Position numbers and translations under genes: made by a program
Part shown: positions 32,645 through 41,704 of the stretch, in pieces
Layout of the letters: each line of letters begins with the position of its first letter
How positions within the stretch are numbered: position 1 is the stretch's first letter
Notes under the pieces: generated by a model
The model's database searches: none
What the model was told of the DNA's origin: nothing
What the model saw: the letters and a program-made list of their open reading frames with translations, nothing else
NCBI GenBank assembly: GCA_003509545.1
Contig: DOLC01000074.1
Location: 1-47,838 of the forward strand
Length of the DNA: 47,838 nt
Direction of reading: 5' to 3'
Source: Peptococcaceae bacterium
GTDB lineage: Bacteria; Bacillota; DSM-521; Neomoorellales; Neomoorellaceae

Positions 32645-32730
32645 GCTTGCTTTGGCTTGGAAGCGAGGATCTTTTCCCGAGCGGCAGCCAAACTTAACGA
32701 CGCCGAAAGCGGAGGCGGGGTCGAGGCAGC
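32645..32730 (+). repeat. Repeat family A, partial 5'-type copy
   Basis: GCTTGGAAGCGAG, GCAGCCAAACTTAA, GAAAGCGGAGGCGGG and GAGGCAG match the 5' half of the other copies in the same order. The terminal ATCCCC block and the whole 3' half are missing. It fills the 159-base gap between the PocR-GGDEF gene and the reductase gene. Confidence 0.7.
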
Positions 32731-32768
32731 CTTCTCAGCCCTTGACAGTTCAGAGGCAAGGTTGTTAA

Positions 32769-33941
32769 ATGATAATAGCCCCAGAAGGATTGTCTTATAG
32801 AAGGAGAGTCTTGCCTTTGCACTATGATGTGGTGGTTTGCGGTGCCGGTCCGGCCGGAGCTACGGCTGCCAGAGAGTTAGCCCGAGCAGGGGTTAAAGTA
32901 TTACTCTGCGAAAAACAAAAACTACCGCGTTACAAACCTTGTGGTGGAGGCCTGACGGGGAAGACCTGGGAGGAGCTAGAGCCCGGTTGGGAAGAACTAG
33001 TAGAGGATACTGCCTGTCGGGTTATTTTCTATCACCGGGAGGATGACCCCATTGAGGTAGCCTTTGACCGGCCGGTGGTCAAGCTGGTTATGCGCGAGCG
33101 TTTTGATGAGTTGCTGGTGAGGCAGGCCGCTGCTGCCGGCGCCGAGGTTCGGGATGGCTGCCGGGTGGAAGGAGTAGTGGAAGAAGAGCCGTGGGTGCGG
33201 GTGTACACGGGGCAAGAGGTTTTACTGGCCAGGGTGATTATAGGAGCCGACGGTGCCAGAAGCCTGGTAGCAGGCCAGCTTTCCTTCCGGCCGTCACGGG
33301 CCTTGGGAGTGGCCTTGGAGTGTGAACTGCCGGTATCCCCGTCGGTTTTAGAACAATATCGCCACAGTCTGCTTTTGAGCTACGGCAACATAGCTAGCGG
33401 CTATGGCTGGGTCTTCCCTAAGGGCGACCACTTGTCGGTAGGCATCGGTTCTTTTAGCCGCAAGGTGAAGGATCTGAAAGCCCTCTTTCAGCAATTCTGC
33501 CGCAGGCTGGGCCTTCCTGTGTCCCCTGAAGCTTACTGTCGGGCGGCCGTTATCCCTTCGGCTCTGCCGGGTGAACCGGTTTTACATACCTGCCGGGGAT
33601 TGTTGGTGGGTGACGCCGCGGGGCTGGTGGACCCCTTCTCCGGGGAAGGTATTTATTATGCCTTGAAGAGCGGACGCCTGGCGGCCCAAGCCGTAATATC
33701 TTTCCTTCGGGGTGAAGGTGATTTACGAAGCTATTCCAGTAGCGTGCAAAATGAATTGCTTCCCTCCCTTAACTACGCCGGCCGAATCGCTAAAGTAGTG
33801 TACTCCCTGACGCCGGTAATCCACCGCCTGGTGCGATCCCACCCCGAGGTGGCCCGCCGCTTGGTCGAGGTGCTCCTGGGAAGCCGGACCTATCCTGAAC
33901 TGTGGCACTACCTTAGGGCCCGGTACCGGATTTTCCGTTAG
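32769..33941 (+). CDS. Geranylgeranyl-reductase-family FAD protein
   Basis: The 390-residue flavoprotein has an N-terminal FAD Rossmann motif VVVCGAGPAGATAA and the family motif RYKPCGGGLTGKT. The second FAD motif is RGLLVGDAAGLVDPFSGEGIYYAL. The family reduces isoprenoid double bonds of quinones, lipids or chlorophyll side chains. A role on menaquinone or membrane lipid is plausible, but the substrate cannot be read from sequence. ATG 32769 follows GCAAGGTTGTTAA. It stands alone after a repeat fragment and converges on the Na/Pi gene with 4 bases between stops. Confidence 0.88.
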   Translation: MIIAPEGLSYRRRVLPLHYDVVVCGAGPAGATAARELARAGVKVLLCEKQKLPRYKPCGGGLTGKTWEELEPGWEELVEDTACRVIFYHREDDPIEVAFDRPVVKLVMRERFDELLVRQAAAAGAEVRDGCRVEGVVEEEPWVRVYTGQEVLLARVIIGADGARSLVAGQLSFRPSRALGVALECELPVSPSVLEQYRHSLLLSYGNIASGYGWVFPKGDHLSVGIGSFSRKVKDLKALFQQFCRRLGLPVSPEAYCRAAVIPSALPGEPVLHTCRGLLVGDAAGLVDPFSGEGIYYALKSGRLAAQAVISFLRGEGDLRSYSSSVQNELLPSLNYAGRIAKVVYSLTPVIHRLVRSHPEVARRLVEVLLGSRTYPELWHYLRARYRIFR

Positions 33942-33945
33942 GGGC

Positions 33946-34863
33946 TTAGTCGGGTACCATCCAGGTTAAGAACGCGGCCAGGGGTTTGATAACCGCCAGG
34001 GCGGCGAGGGAAGAAAACAGGTTAAAAAGGGTGTGAAAGTGGGCGACCTGACGGGCCGCGTCTCCGGTTAGGAGGGACAGGAGGGGGGCCAGGCAGGACA
34101 AGAAGGGGAAGAGGAAGAAGGCGCCGCCGAGGTTAACGAAGAGGTGGGCTATGGCCGTACGTTTTGCCGCCCGGGAGGAGAGGAGGGCGGCCAGAACGGC
34201 GGTAAGGCAGGTGCCTATGTTAGCTCCCAGGACCAGGGCCAGGGCGGGCAGCAGGGGTACTACTCCCTGGGAAACCAGCACCATGGCCACGCCGGTCACC
34301 ACGCTGCTTGAGTGCAATAGGGCGGTAAGGACGGTGCCGGATATTAAGCCCTGTAAAGGTGTGGCGGCCACGGCCGAGAGGTAGCCGCGGAAACTCTGGC
34401 TTCCCTCGTAGGAAGTAAGGGCGGCGTCCATGAGGCCCAGGCTGCCGAAGATGAGACCGCAGCCCAGGGCGGCGAGGCCGGCCGGACGGGTGGGGCGGGC
34501 TAAGGCCAGGAGGGCTCCTGCCGCAAGGGCGGGGGCGGCCAGGGCCTCCAGGTCCAGGGCCAGCAGCTGGACGGTTACGCAGGTGCCCACGTTGGCTCCC
34601 AGGACGATCCCCAGGCTCTGGTAAAAAGTAATGGCTCCGCCGTCCACCAGACCGACGGCCAGTACGGTAACGGCCGTGCTGGACTGGACCAGGGCTGTGG
34701 CTAGGGTACCCCAAAAGAATCCCTTTAGAGGAGTGCTGGTGGCCCGGCGGAGGATGCGCTGCAGCCGGCTGTGGCCCCAGTTGACCAGACCGTTGCGCAA
34801 CATCTGGACGCCCAGGAGGAGTAAGACAATGCCGATGTTAAACTGTACCAGAGGGTTCAACAT
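33946..34863 (-). CDS. Na+/phosphate symporter family protein
   Basis: The 305-residue membrane protein has an internal two-fold repeat with QSS-type motifs: TALVQSSTAVTVLAVGLV and TALLHSSSVVTGVAMVLV, plus paired GANVGTC and GANIGTC segments. These are hallmarks of the NptA/PNaS family, which takes up phosphate with sodium. About eight hydrophobic segments are present. There is no C-terminal PhoU-like domain, so this is the short form. It is transcribed against its neighbours. Confidence 0.9.
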   Translation of the reverse strand: MLNPLVQFNIGIVLLLLGVQMLRNGLVNWGHSRLQRILRRATSTPLKGFFWGTLATALVQSSTAVTVLAVGLVDGGAITFYQSLGIVLGANVGTCVTVQLLALDLEALAAPALAAGALLALARPTRPAGLAALGCGLIFGSLGLMDAALTSYEGSQSFRGYLSAVAATPLQGLISGTVLTALLHSSSVVTGVAMVLVSQGVVPLLPALALVLGANIGTCLTAVLAALLSSRAAKRTAIAHLFVNLGGAFFLFPFLSCLAPLLSLLTGDAARQVAHFHTLFNLFSSLAALAVIKPLAAFLTWMVPD

Positions 34864-35057
34864 TTTCCCACCATAAAAATCTCTACGGCAGGGATGCGGG
34901 TTTTAGACCCTTCTTTTTTTAGGGGGAAAAGAGGATTTTGGCCGACAAAAAAGAATAAGAGTTAGAAGCTTGTTCTTATAGTGATTTGCGGTTTGGCAGC
35001 GGGGTGTGGAAAGCAGTACATTCTCTTTTGCATTTTACAGAAAAGGGGTGGGAGAGG

Positions 35058-35630
35058 TTGGAACCCTTGGAATTGAGCGCTGCTTTGGAGGGCAATCGGG
35101 ACCTCAAGGAGAGGGTGGAACGGGCCAGCGGCGTGCATATAGAGGATTGCTACCAGTGCGGCAAGTGCTCGGCCGGGTGCCCGGTGGCCGCTTGGATGGA
35201 CTATACGCCGCGCCAGGTGATCCGCCTCCTGCAGCTCGGCCTGGGGGAGGAAGCCTTGAAAAGCCGTACTCCCTGGCTCTGCGCCGGTTGCCAGGCGTGT
35301 TATACCCGTTGCCCCCGGGAAGTGAACCTGCCGCGGCTCATGGAAGCCGTGCGCCAGGAGGCCCGCCGGCGGGGCAGGGTCAACGACCGCAAGGTGGACA
35401 TCTTTGACCGGGCTTTCTTGCAGAGTGTGGAGCGCTACGGCCGCGCCCACGAGATGGGGCTGATCGTCCAGTACAACCTGCAGTCGGGCCAGCCCTTTAA
35501 GGATGCCCTTTTGGCGCCTCCCTTACTGATGAAGGGCAAGATAAGTCCCTTGCCGGCCAAGATCAAGAACGTCGCCGAGGTTAAAGAAATCTTCGCCCGG
35601 GTACGGGCCAGGGGAGGTGACGGACATTGA
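35058..35630 (+). CDS. hdrC: HdrC, heterodisulfide reductase iron-sulfur subunit
   Basis: HdrC carries two [4Fe-4S] clusters, visible as CYQCGKCSAGCP and CAGCQACYTRCP, and passes electrons from HdrA to HdrB. The TTG start at 35058 begins LEPLELSAAL after GGGTGGGAGAGG, like typical HdrC N-termini; a frame from 34986 has no ribosome site. The C-terminal 80 residues contain the usual helical region. It overlaps hdrB by 4 bases and is the first gene of an eight- or nine-gene operon that continues to gcvH. Confidence 0.94.
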   Translation: MEPLELSAALEGNRDLKERVERASGVHIEDCYQCGKCSAGCPVAAWMDYTPRQVIRLLQLGLGEEALKSRTPWLCAGCQACYTRCPREVNLPRLMEAVRQEARRRGRVNDRKVDIFDRAFLQSVERYGRAHEMGLIVQYNLQSGQPFKDALLAPPLLMKGKISPLPAKIKNVAEVKEIFARVRARGGDGH

Positions 35631-36526
35631 GGTACGCCTATTACCCCGGCTGCTCCCTGGAGGCCACGGCCAAGGAGTACAACCAGTCGGCTAAGATGGT
35701 GGCCCGGCACCTCGGGATTGAACTCTGGGAGATCCCCGACTGGAGCTGCTGCGGTGCCTCCGCCGCCCACAACACGGATCACCTCCTGTCCATGGCCCTG
35801 CCGGCCCGGAATCTGGCCCTGGCGGAGGCTGAGGGATTGGATGTGGTCGCGCCCTGTGCTGCCTGCTTCAACCGCCTGCGGGCCGCCGAGGAGGCCGTAC
35901 GGGAATCCGAGGCCATGCGGGCGACCATCGGGGAAATCATCGGCCGCGATTACCGGGCCACCAATAGAACCCGGGCCCTCCTGGACGTTATGGTCAACGG
36001 GGTCGGCACGGACAAGATAGGGGAGCAGGTGGTCAAGCCTTTAACCGGCCTTAAACTTGCGTGCTATTACGGCTGCCTTCTGGTGCGGCCGCCCAAACTT
36101 ACGGCCTTCGATGATCCGGAAGACCCCACCACCATGGACCGCTTGGTAGCGGCCCTGGGAGGGGAAGCCGTTGTCTGGTCCTATAAGACGGAATGCTGCG
36201 GCGGGAGTCTGGCCGCGGCCCGCACCGATATTGGAATACGTATGATATACCAGATCCTGCGCCGCGCCCGGGATGCCGGGGCGGAAGCTGTAGTTACGGC
36301 CTGTCCCCTCTGCATGCTAAATTTGGATATGCGCCAGGGGCAGGCGGCAGCGGTCCATGGAGACCGGCTCAATTTGCCCGTCTTTTACTTCACCGAGCTC
36401 ATGGGTCTGGCCCTGGGTTATGCGCCCAGGGATCTAGGGCTCACCACCCATTTCGTGAACCCGCTGCCGTTGCTTGAGACCAAGGACGTCCTGCGGCATC
36501 CTGCCACGAGGAGGGAGAGGGCATGA
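35627..36526 (+). CDS. hdrB: HdrB, heterodisulfide reductase catalytic subunit
   Basis: HdrB holds two noncubane [4Fe-4S] clusters in two CCG domains. The first shows YYPGCSLE, WSCCGASAAH and PCAACFNRL; the second shows CYYGCLLVRP, TECCGGSLA and ACPLCMLNLD. The 299-residue length is normal. In methanogens it reduces CoM-S-S-CoB; in bacteria without that substrate the acceptor is another disulfide or an unknown electron acceptor. TTG start after GGGGAGGTGACGGACA; overlap with hdrC and hdrA indicates tight coupling. Confidence 0.94.
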   Translation: MRYAYYPGCSLEATAKEYNQSAKMVARHLGIELWEIPDWSCCGASAAHNTDHLLSMALPARNLALAEAEGLDVVAPCAACFNRLRAAEEAVRESEAMRATIGEIIGRDYRATNRTRALLDVMVNGVGTDKIGEQVVKPLTGLKLACYYGCLLVRPPKLTAFDDPEDPTTMDRLVAALGGEAVVWSYKTECCGGSLAAARTDIGIRMIYQILRRARDAGAEAVVTACPLCMLNLDMRQGQAAAVHGDRLNLPVFYFTELMGLALGYAPRDLGLTTHFVNPLPLLETKDVLRHPATRRERA

Positions 36527-38505
36527 AAAGAGTAGGCGTTTTCGTCTGCCACTGCGGGACCAACATCGCATCGGTGGTAGATGTCAAAGGAGTGGCCGAG
36601 GCTGCCCGGTCTTTTCCCGGGGTGGTCTACGCCACCGATTACCAGTATATGTGCTCCGATCCGGGCCAGGAATTGATCCGCAAGGCCATTAAAGAGCACC
36701 GCCTGGACAGGGTGGTGGTGGCTTCCTGTTCGCCTCGGCTCCACGAGCCCACCTTCAGAAGGACCTGCGCCAGCGCGGGAGTGAACCCCTACCTTTTCGA
36801 AATGGCCAATATCCGCGAGCAGTGCGCCTGGGTGCATGCCAAGGATAAGGAAGGGGCCACCCGCAAGGCCGTCGATCTTGTGCGGGCGGCGGTGGCCAAG
36901 GTATGCCGCAATGTGCCCCTGTCGCCGGGGACCATTTCCATTACCAAGCGGGCCCTGGTCATCGGAGCGGGCATTGCCGGCATGCAGGCGGCCCTGGACA
37001 TCGCCGACGCCGGCTACAAGGTGGTACTTTTAGACCGCGAGCCGACCATCGGCGGCAACATGGTTAAGCTGGACAAGACCTTCCCGACCTTAGACTGTTC
37101 GGCTTGAATAAGCACGCCGAAAATGGTTGCTGCGGCGCAGCACCCGAACATTGAACTGATGACCTATGCCGAAGTAGAGAATGTGGCAGGTTATGTGGGC
37201 AATTTTGAAGTAACCATCCGCAAAAAGGCCCGCTCGGTGGACCCGACCAAGTGTACCGGCTGCGGTACCTGCTGGGAAAAGTGCCCCACCAAGGTGGACA
37301 GCGAGTTCGATCTGGGTCTGGGCAAGCGCAAAGCCATTTACCTGCCCTTCCCCCAGGCGGTGCCGGCGGTGCCGGTCATCGACCGGGAGCACTGCCGCCA
37401 GTTTACCAGGGGGAGATGCGGCGTCTGCCAGAAGGTCTGCCCGGCCAAGGCCATCGATTACGATCAGCAGGACGAAATCGTCACCGAAAAGTTCGGGGCC
37501 ATCGTAGTGGCGACGGGTTATGAGCTCTTTAAGTGGGAAGAGGTCTACGGCGAATACGGTTACGGCAAATATCCCGACGTCATAACCGGTATGCATTTCG
37601 AACGCCTGAATAACGCCTCCGGCCCGACGGGGGGGAAGATCGTTCGTCCTTCGGACGGCAAAGAGCCGAAGACGGTAGTCTTCATCAAATGCGTGGGTTC
37701 CCGGGATGAGGCCAAGGGTAAGAGCTACTGCTCCCGGGCCTGCTGTATGTACACGGCCAAGCATGCCCACCAGGTTTTGGAGAAGATTCCCGGGGCCCAG
37801 GCCATCGTGTTCTATATGGACATCCGCACCCCGGGCAAGGCATACGAGGAGTTCCTCCAGCGGACCGTCCATGAAGGGGCCGTATACGTCCGGGGTCGGG
37901 TGAGCCGGGTCTTCCAGGAGGGAGACAAGCTCATCGTCCGCGGCGAGGATACGCTATTGGGACGGCAGGTGGAAGTGGCGGCCGATATGGTGGTCCTGGC
38001 CACGGCTATGGTCCCCAGCAGCGGCTGGGAAGGAGTGGCCAAGATGCTGGGGCTGCAGACGGACAAGGACGACTTCTTCCAGGAAGCCCACCCGAAACTC
38101 AGGCCGGTGGAAACCTTTACGGCCGGCGTATTTTTGGCTGGCGCCTGCCAGGGGCCCAAGGACATCCCTGACACCGTGTCCCAGGCCAGCGCCGCGGCCG
38201 TCAAAGTATGCCAGCTCTTTACCCAGGACGAGTTGGCCACCGATCCCATGATCGCAACGGTGGATGAAAGCATCTGCGCCGGCTGCGCCATGTGTGAAAA
38301 GGTCTGCCCGTATAAGGCCATTTCCATGAAGACCATAACCGAACGCGTGGCCGGTAAGCAAGTAGCCCGCCGGGTGGCGTCGGTGAACGGCGGCCTCTGC
38401 CAGGGCTGCGGCGCCTGCTCGGTGGCCTGTCCGTCCAGCGCCATGAATCTCAAAGGCTTTACCAACGAACAAATCCTGGCGGAGGTGGATGCAGTATGCC
38501 TGTAG
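36523..38505 (+). CDS. hdrA: HdrA, FAD electron-bifurcating subunit, selenocysteine at TGA codon 195
   Basis: The gene reads through TGA at 37105-37107 and needs selenocysteine there. Upstream is an N-terminal domain (VGVFVCHCGTNIASVVDV, VVASCSPRLHEPTF) and an FAD motif VIGAGIAGMQAALDIADAGY. The sequence then runs FPTLDCSA-U-ISTPKM in the same frame, matching the canonical DCAACILTPKM of HdrA with U in place of the last Cys. Downstream are ferredoxin motifs CTGCGTCWEKCP, CGVCQKVCP, CAGCAMCEKVCP and CQGCGACSVACP. The full product is 660 residues, the normal length. HdrA bifurcates electrons at FAD. The downstream hairpin is listed separately. Confidence 0.95.
37108..37140 (+). promoter_or_regulatory. 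Candidate SECIS hairpin in hdrA
   Basis: After the TGA at 37105-37107, CGCCG (37115-37119) can pair with CGGCG (37133-37137), enclosing a 13-base loop AAAATGGTTGCTG that includes GGT. Bacterial SECIS elements are short hairpins just after the UGA with an apical loop about 16-37 bases away, often containing GU. The loop here begins 13 bases after the UGA and centres near 19. The fold is by eye only. Confidence 0.6.
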
Positions 38506-38933
38506 CGGCCGAAGCAAAGGGCTGGGAGCCCAAAATCGTGGCCTTCTGCTGCCACTGGTGCGCCTATGCCGGCGCCGACCTGGCCGGCCTCAACCGGTTG
38601 CAGTACCCGGCCAACGTCCGGGTTATCCGGGTCCCCTGTTCCGGCCGGGTGAATCCCCAGTTCGTCCTGCGGGCCTTCCAGCGCGGCGCCGACGGCGTGT
38701 TGGTGGCCGGGTGACACCCCGGCGACTGCCACTATGTTAGTGGCAATTATTTCACCCGCCGTCGTTTCCTCTTGATGCAGCGGGTTCTGCAGTTTATGGG
38801 CCTGGAGCCGGAGCGCTTTCAGGCAAGGTGGGTATCGGGTTCCGAGGGGCCGCGCTTTGCCGAGATAATCACCCAGATGACCGAAGACATCCGGGCCCTG
38901 GGGCCCAACAGAAAGCTGAGGGATGGCGCATGA
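38496..38933 (+). CDS. flxD: FlxD/MvhD-type electron transfer subunit, selenocysteine at TGA codon 73
   Basis: The frame contains an in-frame TGA at 38712-38714. Read as Sec the product is 145 residues, the normal MvhD length. Upstream is VAFCCHWCAYAGADLAGLN and the CSGRVNP motif; downstream the sequence is GVLVAG-U-HPGDCHY, matching the canonical GCHIGDCHY with U in place of Cys. The C-terminal part (FTRRRFLLMQRVLQFMG, RFAEIITQM) is also typical. The subunit carries a [2Fe-2S] cluster and joins the electron donor module to HdrA. ATG 38496 overlaps hdrA; the stop overlaps the next ATG (ATGA). A perfect hairpin follows the TGA. Confidence 0.93.
38727..38745 (+). promoter_or_regulatory. Candidate SECIS hairpin in flxD
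   Basis: TGCCACTA-TGT-TAGTGGCA is a perfect 8-bp stem with a three-base loop, starting 13 bases after the in-frame TGA (38712-38714). Its apex lies 21-23 bases downstream, within the usual bacterial SECIS distance, and the apex contains G-U. Because it is inside coding sequence, a perfect stem here suggests selection on RNA structure. Confidence 0.75.
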
Positions 38934-39838
38934 GCAGAATCCAGGAACGAATGCGCGCCCGGGCCAGGGAGCTCTTGGCCCAGGGCACCGTTCAAATGGT
39001 TATCGGCTGGGAAAAGGGTACCTTCTGGTACCTCTCGCCCCCGGTTTTCATCACCGACGCCGGGGAATGCGACCGCCTGGTGTGGGACGAGTTCTGTGCC
39101 AACAACCTGGCCAAGTATCTCCTGGACTACAAACACACCGAAGATAAAATCGCCCTCTTCGTAAAGGGGTGCGACGCCCGGGGTGTTGTGCGCCTCCTCC
39201 AGGATAACCAGATCGAGCGGGAGAAGGTGTACCTTATAGGCATCAAGTGCCCCGGCATGAAGGACGGGCGCCTGGCCGACGCCCTGGGTGAAGAAAGGCG
39301 CCATGAGGTGCCCCTGGTTGCAAAATGCCGCTTCTGCACCCACCCGGAGCCGGTCATCTTTGACGAGCTCCTGGGCGAGGACGAGGGGGCGGCCGCCCGG
39401 GACGCGGCGGCCGCGGCCGAGGGGCGCTTCGCCGAGGTGGAGAAGGTGGAGGCCATGTCTCCTGACGAGCGTTATACCTTCTGGACCTCGGCCTACGATC
39501 GCTGCCTGCGGTGTTACGCCTGCCGGAACGTATGCCCGGCCTGCAACTGCCGCGAGTGCATCTTCGACCGTTCCCAGTCGGGCTGGTGCGGCAAGCAGAT
39601 GAACCGGGGCGAAAACATGTTCTTCGCCATAACCCGGGCCATGCACGTGGCCGGACGCTGTATAGAATGCGGGGAGTGCGAGCGGGTGTGCCCCGAAGGT
39701 ATACCCATCATGACCCTCAACAAGAAGATAATTAAAGACCTCAACGAGCTTTTCGGCGAGTACGAGGCCGGAATCGACCTGGAGGATCTGCCGCCCTTGG
39801 GCCGGTACAAACTCGACGACCCGGACGAATTTCACTAG
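38930..39838 (+). CDS. flxC: FlxC-like ferredoxin-type subunit of the Flx module
   Basis: From ATG 38930 (overlapping the flxD stop) the 302-residue protein has an N-terminal domain reminiscent of F420-hydrogenase/dehydrogenase beta-type proteins (VKGCDARGVVRLLQDNQIER, GIKCPGMKDGRL). Two [4Fe-4S] motifs follow: CLRCYACRNVCPACNCRECI and CIECGECERVCP. It is predicted to pass electrons between the NAD(P)H-oxidising subunit and FlxD. Assignment as FlxC rather than FlxB is by position only. A longer frame from 38828 lies inside flxD. Confidence 0.85.
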   Translation: MSRIQERMRARARELLAQGTVQMVIGWEKGTFWYLSPPVFITDAGECDRLVWDEFCANNLAKYLLDYKHTEDKIALFVKGCDARGVVRLLQDNQIEREKVYLIGIKCPGMKDGRLADALGEERRHEVPLVAKCRFCTHPEPVIFDELLGEDEGAAARDAAAAAEGRFAEVEKVEAMSPDERYTFWTSAYDRCLRCYACRNVCPACNCRECIFDRSQSGWCGKQMNRGENMFFAITRAMHVAGRCIECGECERVCPEGIPIMTLNKKIIKDLNELFGEYEAGIDLEDLPPLGRYKLDDPDEFH

Positions 39839-39853
39839 GAGGGGGGTGGGGAC

Positions 39854-40855
39854 ATGGTGAAGATCGCCAAGGAGAAACTACCGGTACTCTTGCAGGCCTG
39901 GGCGGCAGGGGCCATGGTCTTTGTGCCCCAAGAGAGGGAGGGGACAAGGGTTTTCCTCCCGTGGAACGGAGAAGGCAAGCTGGCCCTGGGTGAGGAAAAT
40001 ACTTTGGAGCCGCCAAAGGACCTTTTCTTCCCCCGTACGGAAACCATGTACCGCTATAAGGTACAAGGCCAAGACGCCGAGATAACCGAGGTTCCGTCCT
40101 TTGAGGACAAGATGATCCTGGTGGGGGTCCGCTCCTGCGACGCCCGCAGTTTCGCCCTTATGGATGACGTTTTCCTGACCAAGGGCTATGTAGACGAATT
40201 CTACCGCCGGCGGCGGGAGAATACCCGCGTGGTGGCCTTGGCCTGTACGGAGGCTGCTCCTACGTGCTTCTGCACCGCCTTCGGCATCGATCCCGGCCGG
40301 GCCGAAGGGGTCGACGTCCAGATGAGGCCTTTGGATGACGGGTATCTCCTGGAGGCCGTGACCGAGGCAGGGCAGGAGCTCTTAAACCAGGCCGGCTCTT
40401 TATTAGAAGAGGCCGGGAAGGCCTCGCCGCCGGGTGCGGCCCTGCCTTCCCTGCAGGTGGACGTGGGTGGAGTAACGGAAAAACTCCAGCAGATGTTCGA
40501 GCACCCTTACTGGACCGAAGTGAGCCGTAAATGCCTGGGGTGCGGCGCCTGCACCTATCTCTGCCCTACCTGCCACTGCTTTGACATCCAGAGCGAGAAT
40601 CTAGGCAACACAGGATACAAGTTCCGCTGCTGGGACTCCTGCATGTTTTCCGAGTATACCCGGATGGCGGGCGGCCACAACCCACGGCCTTCGAAAAAGG
40701 AGCGCCTGCGTAACCGCTTCCTGCATAAGCTCCAGTATTTTCCGGAGCGGTACGGGAAATTCGCCTGCGTGGGGTGCGGCCGTTGCCTTGACCGCTGCCC
40801 CGTGAACGTCGACATTACCCGCGTAATCCGCGAGGTCAAGGAGGTGACCCTGTAA
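39854..40855 (+). CDS. flxB: FlxB-like (sulfhydrogenase beta type) iron-sulfur subunit
   Basis: The 333-residue protein resembles the beta subunit of soluble hydrogenases/sulfhydrogenases. An N-terminal domain contains VGVRSCDARSFALMDDVFL and ACTEAAPTCFCTAFGID. Two [4Fe-4S] motifs are CLGCGACTYLCPTCHCFDI and CVGCGRCLDRCPVNVDI. It is an electron relay between FlxA and the remaining complex. ATG 39854 follows TAGGAGGGGGGTGGGGAC, a very strong site. The stop overlaps the next start (TAATG). Confidence 0.88.
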   Translation: MVKIAKEKLPVLLQAWAAGAMVFVPQEREGTRVFLPWNGEGKLALGEENTLEPPKDLFFPRTETMYRYKVQGQDAEITEVPSFEDKMILVGVRSCDARSFALMDDVFLTKGYVDEFYRRRRENTRVVALACTEAAPTCFCTAFGIDPGRAEGVDVQMRPLDDGYLLEAVTEAGQELLNQAGSLLEEAGKASPPGAALPSLQVDVGGVTEKLQQMFEHPYWTEVSRKCLGCGACTYLCPTCHCFDIQSENLGNTGYKFRCWDSCMFSEYTRMAGGHNPRPSKKERLRNRFLHKLQYFPERYGKFACVGCGRCLDRCPVNVDITRVIREVKEVTL

Positions 40856-41685
40856 TGGCAGTAGAGGCACGGGTCAACCCCCTAGTGCCCATGGAGGGCC
40901 GGATCGTCAAAATTATAGAAGAAACTCCCGATGTGAAAACCTTTCACGTGACTACGGAAAAGGGCAAGCCCTTCACTCCCATGCCGGGGCAGCTGGCCAT
41001 GCTCTCTTTGTTCGAAGTGGGAGAGGCCATGTTCTCCATTACCTCCCAGGGACCGGAGCACCTGGAGATAGCCATCAAAAGGGTGGGCATGCTGACCGAA
41101 GCCCTCCACGAGGCGGAGCCAGGGCAAACGGTGGGCATTCGCGGTCCTTACGGCAACGGTTTTCCCCTGGATATGTTTTACGGAAAGGACATCCTTTTTA
41201 TTGCCGGCGGCATCGGCCTGGCCCCGGTCCGCTCCCTCATCAATTACTGCATTGAGCACCGGGAAAAGTTCGGCCACCTGTGGATTATCTACGGCGCCCG
41301 CTCTCCGGCGGACCTGTGCTTTAAGCAAGATCTCTTTGAAAACTGGCCTCGGGTGGAAAACTGCCGGGTGGACGTTACGGTGGACAAAGGGGACGAGGGT
41401 TGGAAGGGACATGAGGGATTCGTACCGGCTTTTGTGGAAAAGCTAAACCCGTCACCGGAAGGCAAGGTGGCCGTAACCTGCGGCCCCCCAATAATGATCA
41501 AGTTCGTCCTCCAATCCCTGGAGAAGCTAGGATTCAGGGACGACCAGATAGTAACCACCCTCGAGATGCGCATGAAGTGCGGTATAGGCAAATGCGGAAG
41601 GTGCAACCTGGGTAGCCGCTACGTGTGCCTCGATGGGCCGGTGTTCACCCTGGCCCAACTGAAGGAAATGCCCAACGAATATTAA
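40855..41685 (+). CDS. flxA: FlxA-like NAD(P)H:acceptor flavoprotein
   Basis: The 276-residue ferredoxin-NADP reductase-type protein has an FAD-binding barrel (MFSITSQGP, VGIRGPYGNGFPL) and an NAD(P)-binding domain (DILFIAGGIGLAPVRSLI, VAVTCGPPIMIKFV). A C-terminal [2Fe-2S] motif reads CGIGKCGRCNLGSRYVC. It is related to sulfhydrogenase gamma and dihydroorotate dehydrogenase electron-transfer subunits. It should be the NAD(P)H entry or exit point of the HdrABC-FlxABCD complex, which in other anaerobes couples NADH oxidation to ferredoxin and disulfide reduction. No hydrogenase subunit is present in the operon. Confidence 0.9.
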   Translation: MAVEARVNPLVPMEGRIVKIIEETPDVKTFHVTTEKGKPFTPMPGQLAMLSLFEVGEAMFSITSQGPEHLEIAIKRVGMLTEALHEAEPGQTVGIRGPYGNGFPLDMFYGKDILFIAGGIGLAPVRSLINYCIEHREKFGHLWIIYGARSPADLCFKQDLFENWPRVENCRVDVTVDKGDEGWKGHEGFVPAFVEKLNPSPEGKVAVTCGPPIMIKFVLQSLEKLGFRDDQIVTTLEMRMKCGIGKCGRCNLGSRYVCLDGPVFTLAQLKEMPNEY

Positions 41686-41704
41686 TCGAGGAGGGCTAAA
41701 GGCC

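Noticed and set aside
37090..37130. hdrA split into two genes or frameshifted pseudogene
   Set aside because: The two parts share one frame, there is no ribosome site after the TGA, and the TGA falls exactly on a conserved Cys codon. Selenocysteine explains it better.
38496..38714. flxD as a truncated 72-residue gene
   Set aside because: Downstream codons continue the MvhD family sequence in frame to an ATGA overlap with the next gene.
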